A DNA stretch of 64,000 bases from NCBI GenBank assembly GCA_963815775.1, contig CAWFIB010000002.1, forward strand, positions 1-64,000. The letters are read 5' to 3'. This document shows, in pieces, positions 52,975 through 61,520 of the stretch. Position numbers and translations under genes: made by a program. Every line of letters starts with the position of its first letter. The stretch's first letter is position 1. Under the pieces are notes generated by a model. It worked only from the letters and a program-made list of their open reading frames with translations. It searched no databases and was not told where the DNA came from. The stretch comes from CAVVDY01 sp963815775. Lineage in GTDB: Bacteria; Acidobacteriota; Terriglobia; Terriglobales; Acidobacteriaceae.

Positions 52975-54809
52975 TGGAACAGGATCATCAACCCCCAGAG
53001 GTGGTATCCGACGTTGATTCGCCGCTCCAGGTGCTCCCGCAGGAGCCGGTTGACTTCATCTGTCCGAAACAGGCTGGGGTGTTCGGCTAGGCCTGCGTTC
53101 AGTGTATCAACAAGCATGGGCTGCAGTATTCCGCGCAGCCATTCATGCGCGGGGATGTCGAACCCGACTTTCTTGCGGGTCAGCACCGCCTGGGGCAGCT
53201 TGTCGCGCATCGCTTCCTTCAACAGGAATTTCTGCCGCGAGCCGCGAATCTTCAGCTCCGGTGGCAAGGTCGCTGCAAACTCGATGATGCGATGGTCGAG
53301 AAATGGTGGCCGCACCTCCACCGAATGCGCCATGCTCATGCGATCGGATTTCACCAGGATGTCGTCGGGCAGGTAGTACTGCTGATCGAACCGCAGGTAC
53401 GAACCCAGTCCATCGCGGGAGCCGTTGGCGGCGCCATTGAGCAGATCATTCAGCGCGCGCGGGAACGCTCCCGCCAGAAGGCGGTCCTTGCCGTCCTCGG
53501 AGAAAGTTCCATTCCAATAAACGTGCGCCCGCGCCGGCGTCATCAGCGAGCCTTCCAGCAGCCGCTTGAGCTTGTACTCCAGCCCGATCTTTTCGTCCGA
53601 CACCGGCCAGTGCCGCAGCGCCGAAAGTGCAGCTTGTACCGTGGGCCGAGGGAACTTGCGTAACAGGTTGGCAAAGTTGTTCGCCCGGTACGTCAGGTAG
53701 CCGCCCATCAACTCGTCGGCCCCTTCGCCGCTTAGAGCAACGGTGGTGCGGGTCTTGCAGAGCTTTGACAGGAACCACACCGGCAATGCTCCGGCGTCGG
53801 CGCTGGGTTCGTCGGAGTAGTAGGCGAATTCTTCGATCGCCCCTTCCAGGTCCTGATCGGGATTGAGGTCAAGCTGCTCATGCTCCGTGCCGTACGCCGC
53901 CACGACTTCCTTGATGTAAGGAGTTTCGTCGAAGCTGCGTCCGGCAAACGAGATCGAAAACGTCTTCAGCCGCGAAGATGAAGCGGCCGCCGCATAATGC
54001 AGAATGGTCGAAGAATCGACGCCACCGCTCAACCAGATGCCCAGCGGCACATCCGAAACCAGGTGCTCGCTGATCGACTGCCGCATCAGCGCATCAAACT
54101 CTTCCTTGGCGGTTTCCAGCGTCCACGATGCGTAACGTTGAGGCGGAATTGTCCAGTACGCTTCACGTTGCACGCGTCCGTTGCGCCACTCCACCCACTG
54201 CCCCGGCAGCACCTTCTCAATCCCCTCGACCAGCGTCCACGGCGCCGGCACGTAATTGAGCGAGAGATAGCAGTCCAACCCCTCCATGCTCAGGTTGCGC
54301 TCAATCTCGGGATGAATCAGGATCGCCTTCAGCTCCGAGCCAAAGAAGAGATCACCGCGCCGCTCCGCGATGTACAGCGGCTTGATCCCGATACGGTCCC
54401 GCGCCAGGACCAGCCGGCGCTCCGAATCCGTCCACAAGGCAATGGCGAACATGCCGCGCAGCCGGCTGAAGCAATCCGTGTCCCATTGCAGAAAAGCGTG
54501 CAGGACGGTCTCGGTGTCGCAGTGACTTACGAAGCTGTGCCCCAGCGCCTCCAACTCGTGGCGCAACTCCATGTGGTTATAGATCTCGCCGTTGAACACG
54601 ATGGTGGTGTCGCCGTCGGGGCTTTGAATCGGCTGGTCTCCGCCTTCCAGGTCAATGATCTTCAGCCGCGTGGCTCCCAGCGAGCATAGCGAGGAGCGGA
54701 AAAAGCCCTGCTGGTCGGGCCCGCGATGAGTCAGGGTGGCGGTGGCGGATTGAATTCGGTCGGGACTTGGTGACCAGTTTTTATTAGTAAATCCGGCAAT
54801 GCCGCACAA
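52890..54809 (-). CDS. asnB: asparagine synthase (glutamine-hydrolysing)
   Basis: The 639-residue protein starts at a TTG (54809) that gives MCGIAGFTNKNW and so makes Cys2 the N-terminal glutaminase nucleophile. AGGGG lies upstream. It has the class II glutaminase (HRGPDQQG; FNGEIYNH) and the synthetase with SGGVDSS and ALSGEGADELMGGY. It makes Asn from Asp with Gln and ATP. The C-terminal tail overlaps the GT39 gene. Asparagine synthases in glycan clusters often serve unknown amidations, so this may not be the housekeeping enzyme. Confidence 0.94.
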   Translation of the reverse strand: MCGIAGFTNKNWSPSPDRIQSATATLTHRGPDQQGFFRSSLCSLGATRLKIIDLEGGDQPIQSPDGDTTIVFNGEIYNHMELRHELEALGHSFVSHCDTETVLHAFLQWDTDCFSRLRGMFAIALWTDSERRLVLARDRIGIKPLYIAERRGDLFFGSELKAILIHPEIERNLSMEGLDCYLSLNYVPAPWTLVEGIEKVLPGQWVEWRNGRVQREAYWTIPPQRYASWTLETAKEEFDALMRQSISEHLVSDVPLGIWLSGGVDSSTILHYAAAASSSRLKTFSISFAGRSFDETPYIKEVVAAYGTEHEQLDLNPDQDLEGAIEEFAYYSDEPSADAGALPVWFLSKLCKTRTTVALSGEGADELMGGYLTYRANNFANLLRKFPRPTVQAALSALRHWPVSDEKIGLEYKLKRLLEGSLMTPARAHVYWNGTFSEDGKDRLLAGAFPRALNDLLNGAANGSRDGLGSYLRFDQQYYLPDDILVKSDRMSMAHSVEVRPPFLDHRIIEFAATLPPELKIRGSRQKFLLKEAMRDKLPQAVLTRKKVGFDIPAHEWLRGILQPMLVDTLNAGLAEHPSLFRTDEVNRLLREHLERRINVGYHLWGLMILFQWMKKWRIQSTPSSTRQQLQPEGIAIST

Positions 54810-55070
54810 TTTTTGGATACCCCTGCGGTGACGTTCTCCGACGCTCAGACGTGCCTGAGGCTGACGACCGCACAAGCCAATCTGTTACAGATAGATTACC
54901 GGATTTTAGAGGTTGCCATCGGTGGAAACAACTTCGGGAGTCCGGGTTGTTACCTTGTATATTGATGCGGTACCACTGCCGAAGGCGTCGCAGGAACTTG
55001 CAATTCCACAGTTTAGGATTATGATTTTTGTCGCCTGCGCTCCACGCAGGGACGTGCCTACGGGGGTTCC

Positions 55071-55823
55071 ATGAAACTTCCCTTCCAGCGAGCGGGCTCG
55101 GCTGCGACAGTACATGCCCCGACCTGCGCCGAATTTCCGCCGATCGACGGAGCTGAAATCTCCGCCATGGTGCACGGCGCGCGTCTAGGCGGCGACTTTT
55201 ACCACTTCATGCGCACTACTCCTCACCGGGTCGTCTTCGGCTTGCTGGATGTCGCCGGACAGCGCTCCGAGAACCGGTCCATCATCGCAGCCACGCGGGA
55301 CGAGTTTCAAAGCGCGGCCTGCGCCAGATTCCGTGATGAGGACATCAACGAAGCCGATGCGATGATGGAGTTCTGCATGGACCTGAATGCCGCCATTCGG
55401 CGCAGTGCCTCTGCGGTCTGTGTTTGCGCTGCCTTCGTCGGCTGCTACAGCGAAGACTTCGGCACCATCTGCTATGTGAATGCCGGACACACCCCCGGGC
55501 TTTTGCGCCACGGCGATCAGATCGCGGAGTTACGGGCCACCGGGCTGCCCCTGGGTTTATTTGCCGCTTCCACCTACGAGGCCCCAACCGCCCATCTCGC
55601 TCCGGGAAACGCCCTGCTGCTGGTTTCGCGCGGCGTCGTTGAGTCGGTTCGCAGAAAAGAGGAATTCGGACTGCACGGCGTCAAGCGGCACTTGCTGAGC
55701 ATTCCGCTGGATCATGCCAACACGATCGCCACCAGCGTACTGGATGCCGTTCGCCAGCATCTGGGACCTGCGCCGCCGACCAACGATCTCACCACTCTTG
55801 CGCTCGTGCGCCAATCGAAGTAG
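55071..55823 (+). CDS. SpoIIE-type PP2C serine phosphatase
   Basis: The 250-residue PP2C-like phosphatase has metal-binding Asp in HGARLGGDFYHF and VVFGLLDVAGQR, then VNAGHTPGLLRHGDQIAELR and LALVRQSK at the end. It lacks the fused sensor domains usual in RsbU/SpoIIE proteins. It may dephosphorylate an anti-sigma antagonist and release a stress sigma factor; the partner is not in the window. It diverges from asnB. Confidence 0.88.
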   Translation: MKLPFQRAGSAATVHAPTCAEFPPIDGAEISAMVHGARLGGDFYHFMRTTPHRVVFGLLDVAGQRSENRSIIAATRDEFQSAACARFRDEDINEADAMMEFCMDLNAAIRRSASAVCVCAAFVGCYSEDFGTICYVNAGHTPGLLRHGDQIAELRATGLPLGLFAASTYEAPTAHLAPGNALLLVSRGVVESVRRKEEFGLHGVKRHLLSIPLDHANTIATSVLDAVRQHLGPAPPTNDLTTLALVRQSK

Positions 55824-56041
55824 CAGTAGCAGAGAAGCCTACGCCTCCATCCTCCGCCCTATCCTCCAGGACGGACTTTCGGGAACCTTAAGCGACATGC
55901 AAGAATGCCAATAGGAGCTGATTCTGCCGTAACCGCAAATGCCTGGGTTGAACGCAGGTCGAGCGGCACGAAGTGCTCCCCATTTCACACCGGGTCCTTC
56001 AGGCAGGGGGCGCGAGCGCCAGGCTGACCTGAGCAGAGCGT

Positions 56042-57577
56042 ATGCCCACATTCGCTGCGGTTGATATCGGGTCCAATTCCGTCCGGCTCAAGATCGCCGA
56101 GGCCACACGCGATCGCCTGAAGACGGTCTACGAAGACCGCGAAGTCACCCGACTCGGCGCCAGCGTCTTCGCCAATGGCTCGCTCGAGCCGCAAGCGATG
56201 GCCTACACCATCCAGGTGCTGCAACGCTTTCTGCGCGCCACCCAGAGCTACGCTGCCGACCGGGTTCGCGTTGTCGCCACCAGTGCGTTGCGGGACGCCC
56301 GCAACAGCCGGGCATTCGTTGACTGGGTCCGCACCGCCACCGGATGGAGGGCCGAAATCATCACCGGCCTCGAAGAAGGCCGCCTGATCCACCTCGGCAT
56401 TCTGTCCAACCTCCGCGTGGGCAAGACGCGGGTTCTTCTCATCGATCTGGGCGGCGGTAGTTGCGAGCTCACGCTCTCTGACCGGGGACATATCGCGGAT
56501 ATGGTCAGCCTGCCCATCGGCGCGGTCCGCCTCACCCAGACCTTCGTACACTCCGACCCGCCGCGGCGCAACGAACTGGAGCAGATGCGCAGCTTGATCC
56601 AGCGTGAAGTCTTGCGGGTGCAGCCGCGCATCATTGACGCCAAGGTCCAGGCTGTACTGGCAACCTCAGGCACCGCCGCGGCGCTCTCCGGCCTGTACAA
56701 CGAGCGGGGCGAGGGAGCCAACGGATCGAAGGCACTTGCTGTTCCGCGGCAGGCCCTCACTAAGATTGCGAAGGAGCTCAGCCGGCGCAATCTGGTGCAG
56801 CGCCAGGGCTTGCCCGGCATAGGCCCCAAACGCGCGGAGATCATCGTCGCCGGCGCCATGGTCTACTCCGAGTTGCTGGAGATATGCGAGCTCCGAAACT
56901 TCCGCTACCTGCCACTGGGCCTGCGCGACGGCCTGCTGGCGCAGATGATGGCCGACTACAATGCCAAGTCGGCGATGCGCGAGCGCGTGGAGTCGGAACG
57001 TCAGGACGCGCTGGTTGCTTCCGCCATGCACTATGAGGTCGATCTCATCTTTGCCCGCCGGATTCGCGACCTCGCCCTTCAGCTCTTTCGCCGCTTGCAG
57101 ACCGTGCATCAGTTGCCGGCGCCATACGCCGACTGGCTGGAGGCCGCGGCCATGCTGCATGAGGTCGGCTCCTACATCAACCGCTCCGGACGCCGCCGGC
57201 ATACCTACTACGTGATCGCGAACTCGGAGATCTTCGGATACACGCCCGTACAGCGGCGCATCATCGCTGCCATCTCCCGCTACGTCGGAAAATCATTGCC
57301 CAGCCCGAGCGACCGTAACATTCGCATTCTTCCCTCGTCTGACCAGGGCCACATACCGAAGGCAGTCGCCCTGCTGCGGCTGGCGCGTGCGCTCGATCAA
57401 AGCCGTCGCGGCGCGGTCCGCGATCTGCAAGTCAAGATCGGGTCGGATGGGCGGGTGACCTTGCGTCTCTCTGCAAACACCCCGGAAGGCATGGAGTTGG
57501 AGTTATGGGCGGTGGAGCAGGAGAAGGATTACTTCCGCGAGGTCTTCGGTCGGGAGCTCTTCGCCGGCGCCGTCTGA
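56042..57577 (+). CDS. ppx: Ppx/GppA exopolyphosphatase
   Basis: The 511-residue protein has the ASKHA fold: FAAVDIGSNSVRLKIAEATR at the start, LIDLGGGSCELTLSDRG and LAVPRQALTKIAKELSRRNL. The C-terminal HD-like domain shows AAMLHEVGSYINRSGRRRH. It hydrolyses polyphosphate or pppGpp. With PPK2 at 31427 it would set polyphosphate levels. The 3' end overlaps the opposite-strand sixA by 49 bases. Confidence 0.94.
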   Translation: MPTFAAVDIGSNSVRLKIAEATRDRLKTVYEDREVTRLGASVFANGSLEPQAMAYTIQVLQRFLRATQSYAADRVRVVATSALRDARNSRAFVDWVRTATGWRAEIITGLEEGRLIHLGILSNLRVGKTRVLLIDLGGGSCELTLSDRGHIADMVSLPIGAVRLTQTFVHSDPPRRNELEQMRSLIQREVLRVQPRIIDAKVQAVLATSGTAAALSGLYNERGEGANGSKALAVPRQALTKIAKELSRRNLVQRQGLPGIGPKRAEIIVAGAMVYSELLEICELRNFRYLPLGLRDGLLAQMMADYNAKSAMRERVESERQDALVASAMHYEVDLIFARRIRDLALQLFRRLQTVHQLPAPYADWLEAAAMLHEVGSYINRSGRRRHTYYVIANSEIFGYTPVQRRIIAAISRYVGKSLPSPSDRNIRILPSSDQGHIPKAVALLRLARALDQSRRGAVRDLQVKIGSDGRVTLRLSANTPEGMELELWAVEQEKDYFREVFGRELFAGAV

Positions 57578-58059
57578 AGCGCGCGCGCCATCTTTGGCGT
57601 CAGCATCCAGTTCAAGACCGCATGGCTTTCCTCGACCGTGACTTTGGCGACAGCGCCCTTCTTGAACTCAATCCAGGTGCTATGGTCGTGGCCGGTCAGC
57701 AGATGCACCAGAAACTCGGTGATACTGGGGTTGTGGCCAACCACCATGATGGCCTGGCTCTTGCTCTGCGTCGCCAGCAGGTCCTGGAACTGATCGTAGC
57801 TCGCCTCGGGACGCATCGCCTCATCGATGACGATCTTGTCCTTGCCGCCAAGTTCCTTCGCCGCCAGCTCCGCCGTCTGCCGCGCCCGCGTCAGCGGACT
57901 CGAGATGACTGCGTCGAGTTCCACCTTGAGCGCCGCCAGCGCACGTCCCACGTCTCGCGACTGCCGCTCGCCGATTTTGTCGATGGGGCGTTTCTCGTCT
58001 TGCTTGAGGTTCAACCCCGGATTACCCGCGCTGGCGTGACGGAGGAAATAGACGATCAT
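57529..58059 (-). CDS. sixA: phosphohistidine phosphatase SixA-like
   Basis: The 176-residue histidine phosphatase has FLRHASAGNPG (R7, H8 in the RH motif), VISSPLTRARQTAELAAKEL and MVVGHNPSITEFLVHLL. SixA removes phosphate from His of signalling proteins; in E. coli it acts on ArcB or PTS components. The length is close to the family's. It is convergent with ppx, so antisense effects on the shared end are possible. The neighbouring SpoIIE and Ppx genes also concern phosphate signalling. Confidence 0.93.
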   Translation of the reverse strand: MIVYFLRHASAGNPGLNLKQDEKRPIDKIGERQSRDVGRALAALKVELDAVISSPLTRARQTAELAAKELGGKDKIVIDEAMRPEASYDQFQDLLATQSKSQAIMVVGHNPSITEFLVHLLTGHDHSTWIEFKKGAVAKVTVEESHAVLNWMLTPKMARALQTAPAKSSRPKTSRK

Positions 58060-58176
58060 TCCTCCATTGTGCCCTAAGAGTTGTGCAGCCGGGGTTGACT
58101 GCCTTGATTTTTTATATTGGTTGACACAAATTCATCTGCCTTTTACATTTCCTCCACCGTGAAAAGGAGATGTGGA

Positions 58177-58635
58177 ATGAATTTACGCAAGACCCTCGTA
58201 TCAATCTTTGCCCTTGCCCTGCTGCTGTCCGGGATGCAGCTATGGGCGGAAGACCATCAGGCCGCGGAGAACGATCTCAAAGCCAAGGAGCAGGCCGGTT
58301 GGCAAGCATGGAAAGACAAGGACACGAAAACCTTCGATGCCATGCTTCCCGACGACGCCGTCAATATCGCCGGCGGTATGGTCGAACACAGCAAGCAGCA
58401 AATCATGAAAGACATGGCGGCCAACCAGTGTACCGTCGGCAACTTTTCCTTGTCCGACTTCTCCTTCCTCTGGATCGACAAAGACGCCGTGATGATCACC
58501 TACAACGCCACCCAGGACGTCACTTGTGGCGGCAAGAAGCAGCCGGATAAGGTCGTTGCCAGCTCGCTGTGGGTGAAGAAGGGTGGTAAGTGGCTATCGC
58601 CCTTCCATCAGGAAACCGCCGCCGAAGGCATGTAA
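58177..58635 (+). CDS. secreted NTF2-like (DUF4440-type) protein
   Basis: The protein has about 152 residues from the ATG at 58177, with AAAAGGAG upstream. A signal peptide (KTLVSIFALALLLSGMQLWA) is followed by an NTF2-like domain: AKEQAGWQAWKDKDTKTFDA, MLPDDAVNIAGGMVEHSKQQ and a beta-rich end. The fold can bind small molecules; the ligand is unknown. A strong terminator follows at 58641. The longer frame to 58117 lacks a site. Confidence 0.8.
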   Translation: MNLRKTLVSIFALALLLSGMQLWAEDHQAAENDLKAKEQAGWQAWKDKDTKTFDAMLPDDAVNIAGGMVEHSKQQIMKDMAANQCTVGNFSLSDFSFLWIDKDAVMITYNATQDVTCGGKKQPDKVVASSLWVKKGGKWLSPFHQETAAEGM

Positions 58636-58640
58636 CTCAA

Positions 58641-58687
58641 CAGCGCCCGGGTCAATCCTTCGCTTGGACCGCCCGGGCGATTTTTTT
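58641..58687 (+). terminator. intrinsic terminator
   Basis: GCGCCCGGGTC pairs with GACCGCCCGGGCG around a short loop (AATCCTTCGCTTG), followed by a run of seven T. It ends the transcript of the gene at 58177. Confidence 0.85.
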
Positions 58688-58752
58688 GCTCATACCTTCG
58701 GAGTTCGAGAATTTTCTGGAACGAACTGAGCTACGCGACCGTACCTCGCCGC

Positions 58753-59631
58753 ATGAAAAAGCTCTTCTTCAACTCGCGCGGCCTGCGCGCCGGATGGCGG
58801 CTGCTCATCTTTGTCGCCATCTTCATGGGCCTTGGCCTGGTCCTGGACCGCGTCGTTCCGGTAGTCTTCCACCTTCAGCACCGCCCGTTTCTCGATCCTG
58901 TCTCCCTGAGCGTTGCGGAGATCGCGTCGCTGGTTCAAGTCCTGATCGCTACCTGGATCATGGCCCGCATCGAGCGCCGCCACTTCCAGCAATACGGCAT
59001 TCCGCCGCTGCGCCGTGCCTTTGCCCGCGACTTCTGGGCCGGAGCCGTCTGGGGCATAGGCTCGACCTCGTCGCTCATTGGATTGATCGCTGCCTTTGGC
59101 GGCTATCGCATCCTCGGCCTCGCCATTCACGGCGCCGAGCTGTGGTACTTCACCGCGCTCTGGACCATCGCCAACCTCCTGATCGGCTTCTCCGAAGAGC
59201 TTCAATTCCGCGCCTATCTGCTTTTCACCACCGCCGACGGCATTGGGTTCTGGGCCGCCGCGATTCTGCTCTCCATCGGCTTTGGAGCAATGCACTTCTT
59301 CTTCAAGCCGCACGAGCGCTGGGAGGACTTCGCCTCCACCGGCCTGCTTGGCCTGTTCATGTGCTTCACCCTGCGGCGCACCGGATCGCTTACCTTCGCC
59401 ATCGGCTTCCACGCCGCCTTCGACTTCGCCAATCTCTTTGTCTGGTCAGGACAGAATGCCGGCGAGTACGCTCCCGGGCATCTGCTGCAAACCACTTGGC
59501 AAGGGCCGCAATGGGTCACCGGCGGCCTGCTGGGGCCGGAGGCCAGCCGCCTGGTCTTTCCCGTGATCGCCCTGATGTTCCTGCTCTTCGACCGGCTTTA
59601 TCGTCGCGCGAAGTTTCCCATCGACGCGTGA
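58753..59631 (+). CDS. CPBP-family intramembrane metalloprotease
   Basis: The 292-residue protein has about eight membrane helices. The glutamate-arginine motif is IGFSEELQFRAYLLFTTADG (EExxxR), and two His boxes follow, in GFGAMHFFFKPHERW and AIGFHAAFDFANLFVW. CPBP proteases (Rce1 relatives) cleave membrane-near peptides, often for bacteriocin immunity or peptide maturation. No peptide substrate gene is adjacent. It is an isolated gene after the terminator at 58641. Confidence 0.92.
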   Translation: MKKLFFNSRGLRAGWRLLIFVAIFMGLGLVLDRVVPVVFHLQHRPFLDPVSLSVAEIASLVQVLIATWIMARIERRHFQQYGIPPLRRAFARDFWAGAVWGIGSTSSLIGLIAAFGGYRILGLAIHGAELWYFTALWTIANLLIGFSEELQFRAYLLFTTADGIGFWAAAILLSIGFGAMHFFFKPHERWEDFASTGLLGLFMCFTLRRTGSLTFAIGFHAAFDFANLFVWSGQNAGEYAPGHLLQTTWQGPQWVTGGLLGPEASRLVFPVIALMFLLFDRLYRRAKFPIDA

Positions 59632-59874
59632 AATGGCGTGGCGATGTAGTCGGACTTGAAGGGGTAGGGCTCTACATGCCGCCGGGAGGATGTCCGTGGG
59701 ATGCGGTTTGCAAGGGCTCGACTCCTAGCCGTGCCGAGCGATTCGCGGCCCACCCACGAGCCACCGGCTTCAGGGCAGCAATTCGCTGAGCCCGAAGGGC
59801 AAAACAATTCTCGCCCGGCACGGGACAGTCTGTTACGAAACTCCTGGCGTGAAGAGGTGGCAACACGCCCGGTA

Positions 59875-59910
59875 CCCGGTTCGCGTCCTTTGTTTGGACG
59901 CTAACCTGGG
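59875..59910. repeat. family B palindrome, copy 1
   Basis: CCCGGTTCGCGTCC, a 7-base loop, then GGACGCTAACCTGGG. The arms pair with one mismatch next to the CCTGGG end. It matches other family B hairpins in this region. Confidence 0.6.
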
Positions 59911-60028
59911 CATCACTGACGTACCCCCCGAGATGGTGTACTTGAGCCGCGAGCCGAAATTCCCACCGCCAGCCAAGCGAGTGGGAGGGATCTGTTGTTA
60001 TCTCCGGTTGGGAAGGTATACGAGCAGC

Positions 60029-60097
60029 CCAGGAAACCGCGCCGTCAGGCGCAGCAGATCTTAGCCCAGCGCTTCAGCGCTGGGTAAAGCGGAAAAA
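60029..60097 (+). repeat. family A 69-base repeat, copy 3
   Basis: It contains GCGCCGTCAGGCGC and CCCAGCGCTTCAGCGCTGGG hairpins, ending GGAAAAA. It is identical over 69 bases to 60183-60251 and is followed by a third hairpin. Confidence 0.8.
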
Positions 60098-60182
60098 CAA
60101 TCCGAGCCCTTCGGGGACGACATACGCGGTATCCTGCCCCGCATACCGCATGATGCTTGACGGTTGGAACCTTATCCAACAG

Positions 60183-60251
60183 CCAGGAAACCGCGCCGTC
60201 AGGCGCAGCAGATCTTAGCCCAGCGCTTCAGCGCTGGGTAAAGCGGAAAAA
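60183..60251 (+). repeat. family A 69-base repeat, copy 4
   Basis: This exact direct copy of 60029-60097 is followed by GAGTCCCGTAGGGACGGCAC, the third hairpin also seen at 1449 on the minus strand. Confidence 0.8.
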
Positions 60252-60310
60252 TAACCCGAGTCCCGTAGGGACGGCACACTTATCAGGTACAAGGGCGAGG
60301 GCGTGCCCCA

Positions 60311-60334
60311 GAGCCTGCCCTGAGCTTGCCGAAG
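60311..60334 (+). repeat. 24-base CCTGAGCTTGCCGAAG repeat nested in a family B element
   Basis: The left arm of a family B element (GTGCCCCA...GGTTCGGCC) is interrupted here, while the copy at 63290 keeps it whole. The insert belongs to the CCTGAGCTTGCCGAAGG class. Confidence 0.7.
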
Positions 60335-60406
60335 GGTTCGGCCATCGGTTGGCCTAACCTGGGGCGTCACTGACATCGCGACAGGGCATGGTGTAGGTTG
60401 AAGTTC
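60335..60406 (+). repeat. RAYT 5' leader with family B right arm
   Basis: It runs from GGTTCGGCC to GTTGAAGTTC and ends exactly at the RAYT ATG. It recurs at 63298-63368 with a single one-base difference, but there no transposase follows. Confidence 0.75.
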
Positions 60407-60986
60407 ATGCCATGAGGTCTGCGACGGTATCATCAATCCGGCCACTCCCATTTCGTCACTTTCAGTTGTTATTGACGGCAACCCAACTTCAGCAGCGGTG
60501 AAGTCTACGACCTTTTCCCTGAGTGTCTAGAGCGCACGCGCCAACGCTTTGACATGTGCGTCTATGGATACGTGGTCATGCCCGAGCACGTGCATCTGCT
60601 ATTGAGCGAACCTGAGAAGGGCACGCTGGCCGACGCAATTCACTACCTGAAACTGTCGTTTTCGAAACGCGTGAAGTTACTTGTCCCAGGTTGGCGTCCA
60701 AAGGAAGGACGCGAACCTGGGGCACAATGAGCCCTTTTGGCAGAAGCGCTATTATGATCGCAACCTAAGGAATTGGCGGGAGTTCACCGTAAAGCTGCGG
60801 TATTTGCATCGTAATCCCGTCAAACGAGGCCTGGTGAAGGAGGCCGCCCAGTGGAACTGGAGCAGCTTCCGGCATTATGCTCTTCGCGAAGTTGGCGTGG
60901 TGGAGATTGAATCGGAATGGACAGCGCGAGACCGGGAAGTGAAAACGCTGGGGTTGCCGCCGCGCATCTTTCTTTGTCCACGTTAA
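60407..60986 (+). pseudogene. RAYT (Y1 REP-associated tyrosine transposase), broken
   Basis: Reading from 60407: MP, a stop, GLRRYHQSGHSHFVTFSCY, a stop (CGA changed to TGA), then RQPNFSSGEVYDLFPECLER. The HUH motif follows in YGYVVMPEHVHLLLSEPEKG, then TLADAIHYLKLSFSKRVK. A family B palindrome (60685-60722) then shifts the frame, and the end continues as NEPFWQKRYYDRNLRNWREF and VKLRYLHRNPVKRGLVKEAA (catalytic Tyr region). Such enzymes mobilise REP elements as single strands. Three lesions show it is dead. Confidence 0.88.
60685..60722. repeat. family B palindrome inserted in the RAYT gene, copy 3
   Basis: CCCAGGTTGGCGTCC and GGACGCGAACCTGGGG form a stem around AAAGGAA. It lies between SKRVK and the FWQKR segment and breaks the frame. 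Confidence 0.75.
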
Positions 60987-60990
60987 CCGT

Positions 60991-61027
60991 GGCCCAGGTT
61001 AGCCCAACCAAGGCCGAACCTGGGGCA
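60991..61027. repeat. family B palindrome, copy 4
   Basis: CCCAGGTTAGCCC pairs with GGCCGAACCTGGGGC around AACCAA. It lies just past the RAYT stop at 60986. Confidence 0.7.
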
Positions 61028-61352
61028 CCGGGCACGGGAGTGCCGGGAACTCGCCCTCACACACACCGGGCCCCTTCAGGGGCGGCACGAACCGAGCCCG
61101 AAGGGCGATATTTGTTTTAGCCGTGGGCGTCAGCCCGCGGCCGGCGTGCCCACCCATACTCCCGAGCCGCGTAGCGGCGGCACCCGTGCCAGGCAAACTC
61201 GCGGTTGTCTTGCGTGTGATGGCTCCGCTGTGCGGAGGGGGCGGAATCTCACCGAGCCCAACTCGGCGGTACAATTCTAGCCCGGCACGGGAGTGCCCGG
61301 GACCTCGCCCCCATACAAATCCGATCCCCTTCAGGGGCGGCCCCTATTTGCT

Positions 61353-61395
61353 CTCCCAGGTTAGCATCCAACCGAAGGACGCGAACCTAGGGCAC
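61353..61395. repeat. family B palindrome, copy 5
   Basis: CTCCCAGGTTAGCATCC pairs with GGACGCGAACCTAGGGC across ACCGAA. It precedes the hydrolase gene at 61521 by about 125 bases. Confidence 0.7.
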
Positions 61396-61520
61396 AAGGC
61401 CCTCGGGAGTGCTTTCGATGACGAATCGTTTCATGGTTTTGCGAAGGGGCGAGCCGGGTGTACTATGTTTCCGTTTTTCAAGGCCAAGAAACAACATTGC
61501 GGCTGAAATGAGGTGCAACT

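Larger units (their letters stand above)
59632..61520. other. repeat-rich region with RAYT remnant
   Basis: Almost 1.9 kb hold no intact gene. Palindromic elements of families A and B fill most of it, plus degenerate forms (near 59790, 61090-61180 and 61255-61345) with motifs such as GAGCCCGAAGGGC and CCCGGCACGGGA. The broken RAYT gene lies at 60407-60986. Confidence 0.8.

Noticed and set aside
58590..59789. A 399-residue plus-strand frame over the CPBP protease gene
   Set aside because: The alternate frame is Arg/His/Pro-rich without membrane helices, whereas the CPBP frame has the catalytic motifs.
60029..60251. Two identical 69-base repeats that might begin a CRISPR array
   Set aside because: Only two units, internally palindromic, with spacing and hairpins of REP type; no cas genes.
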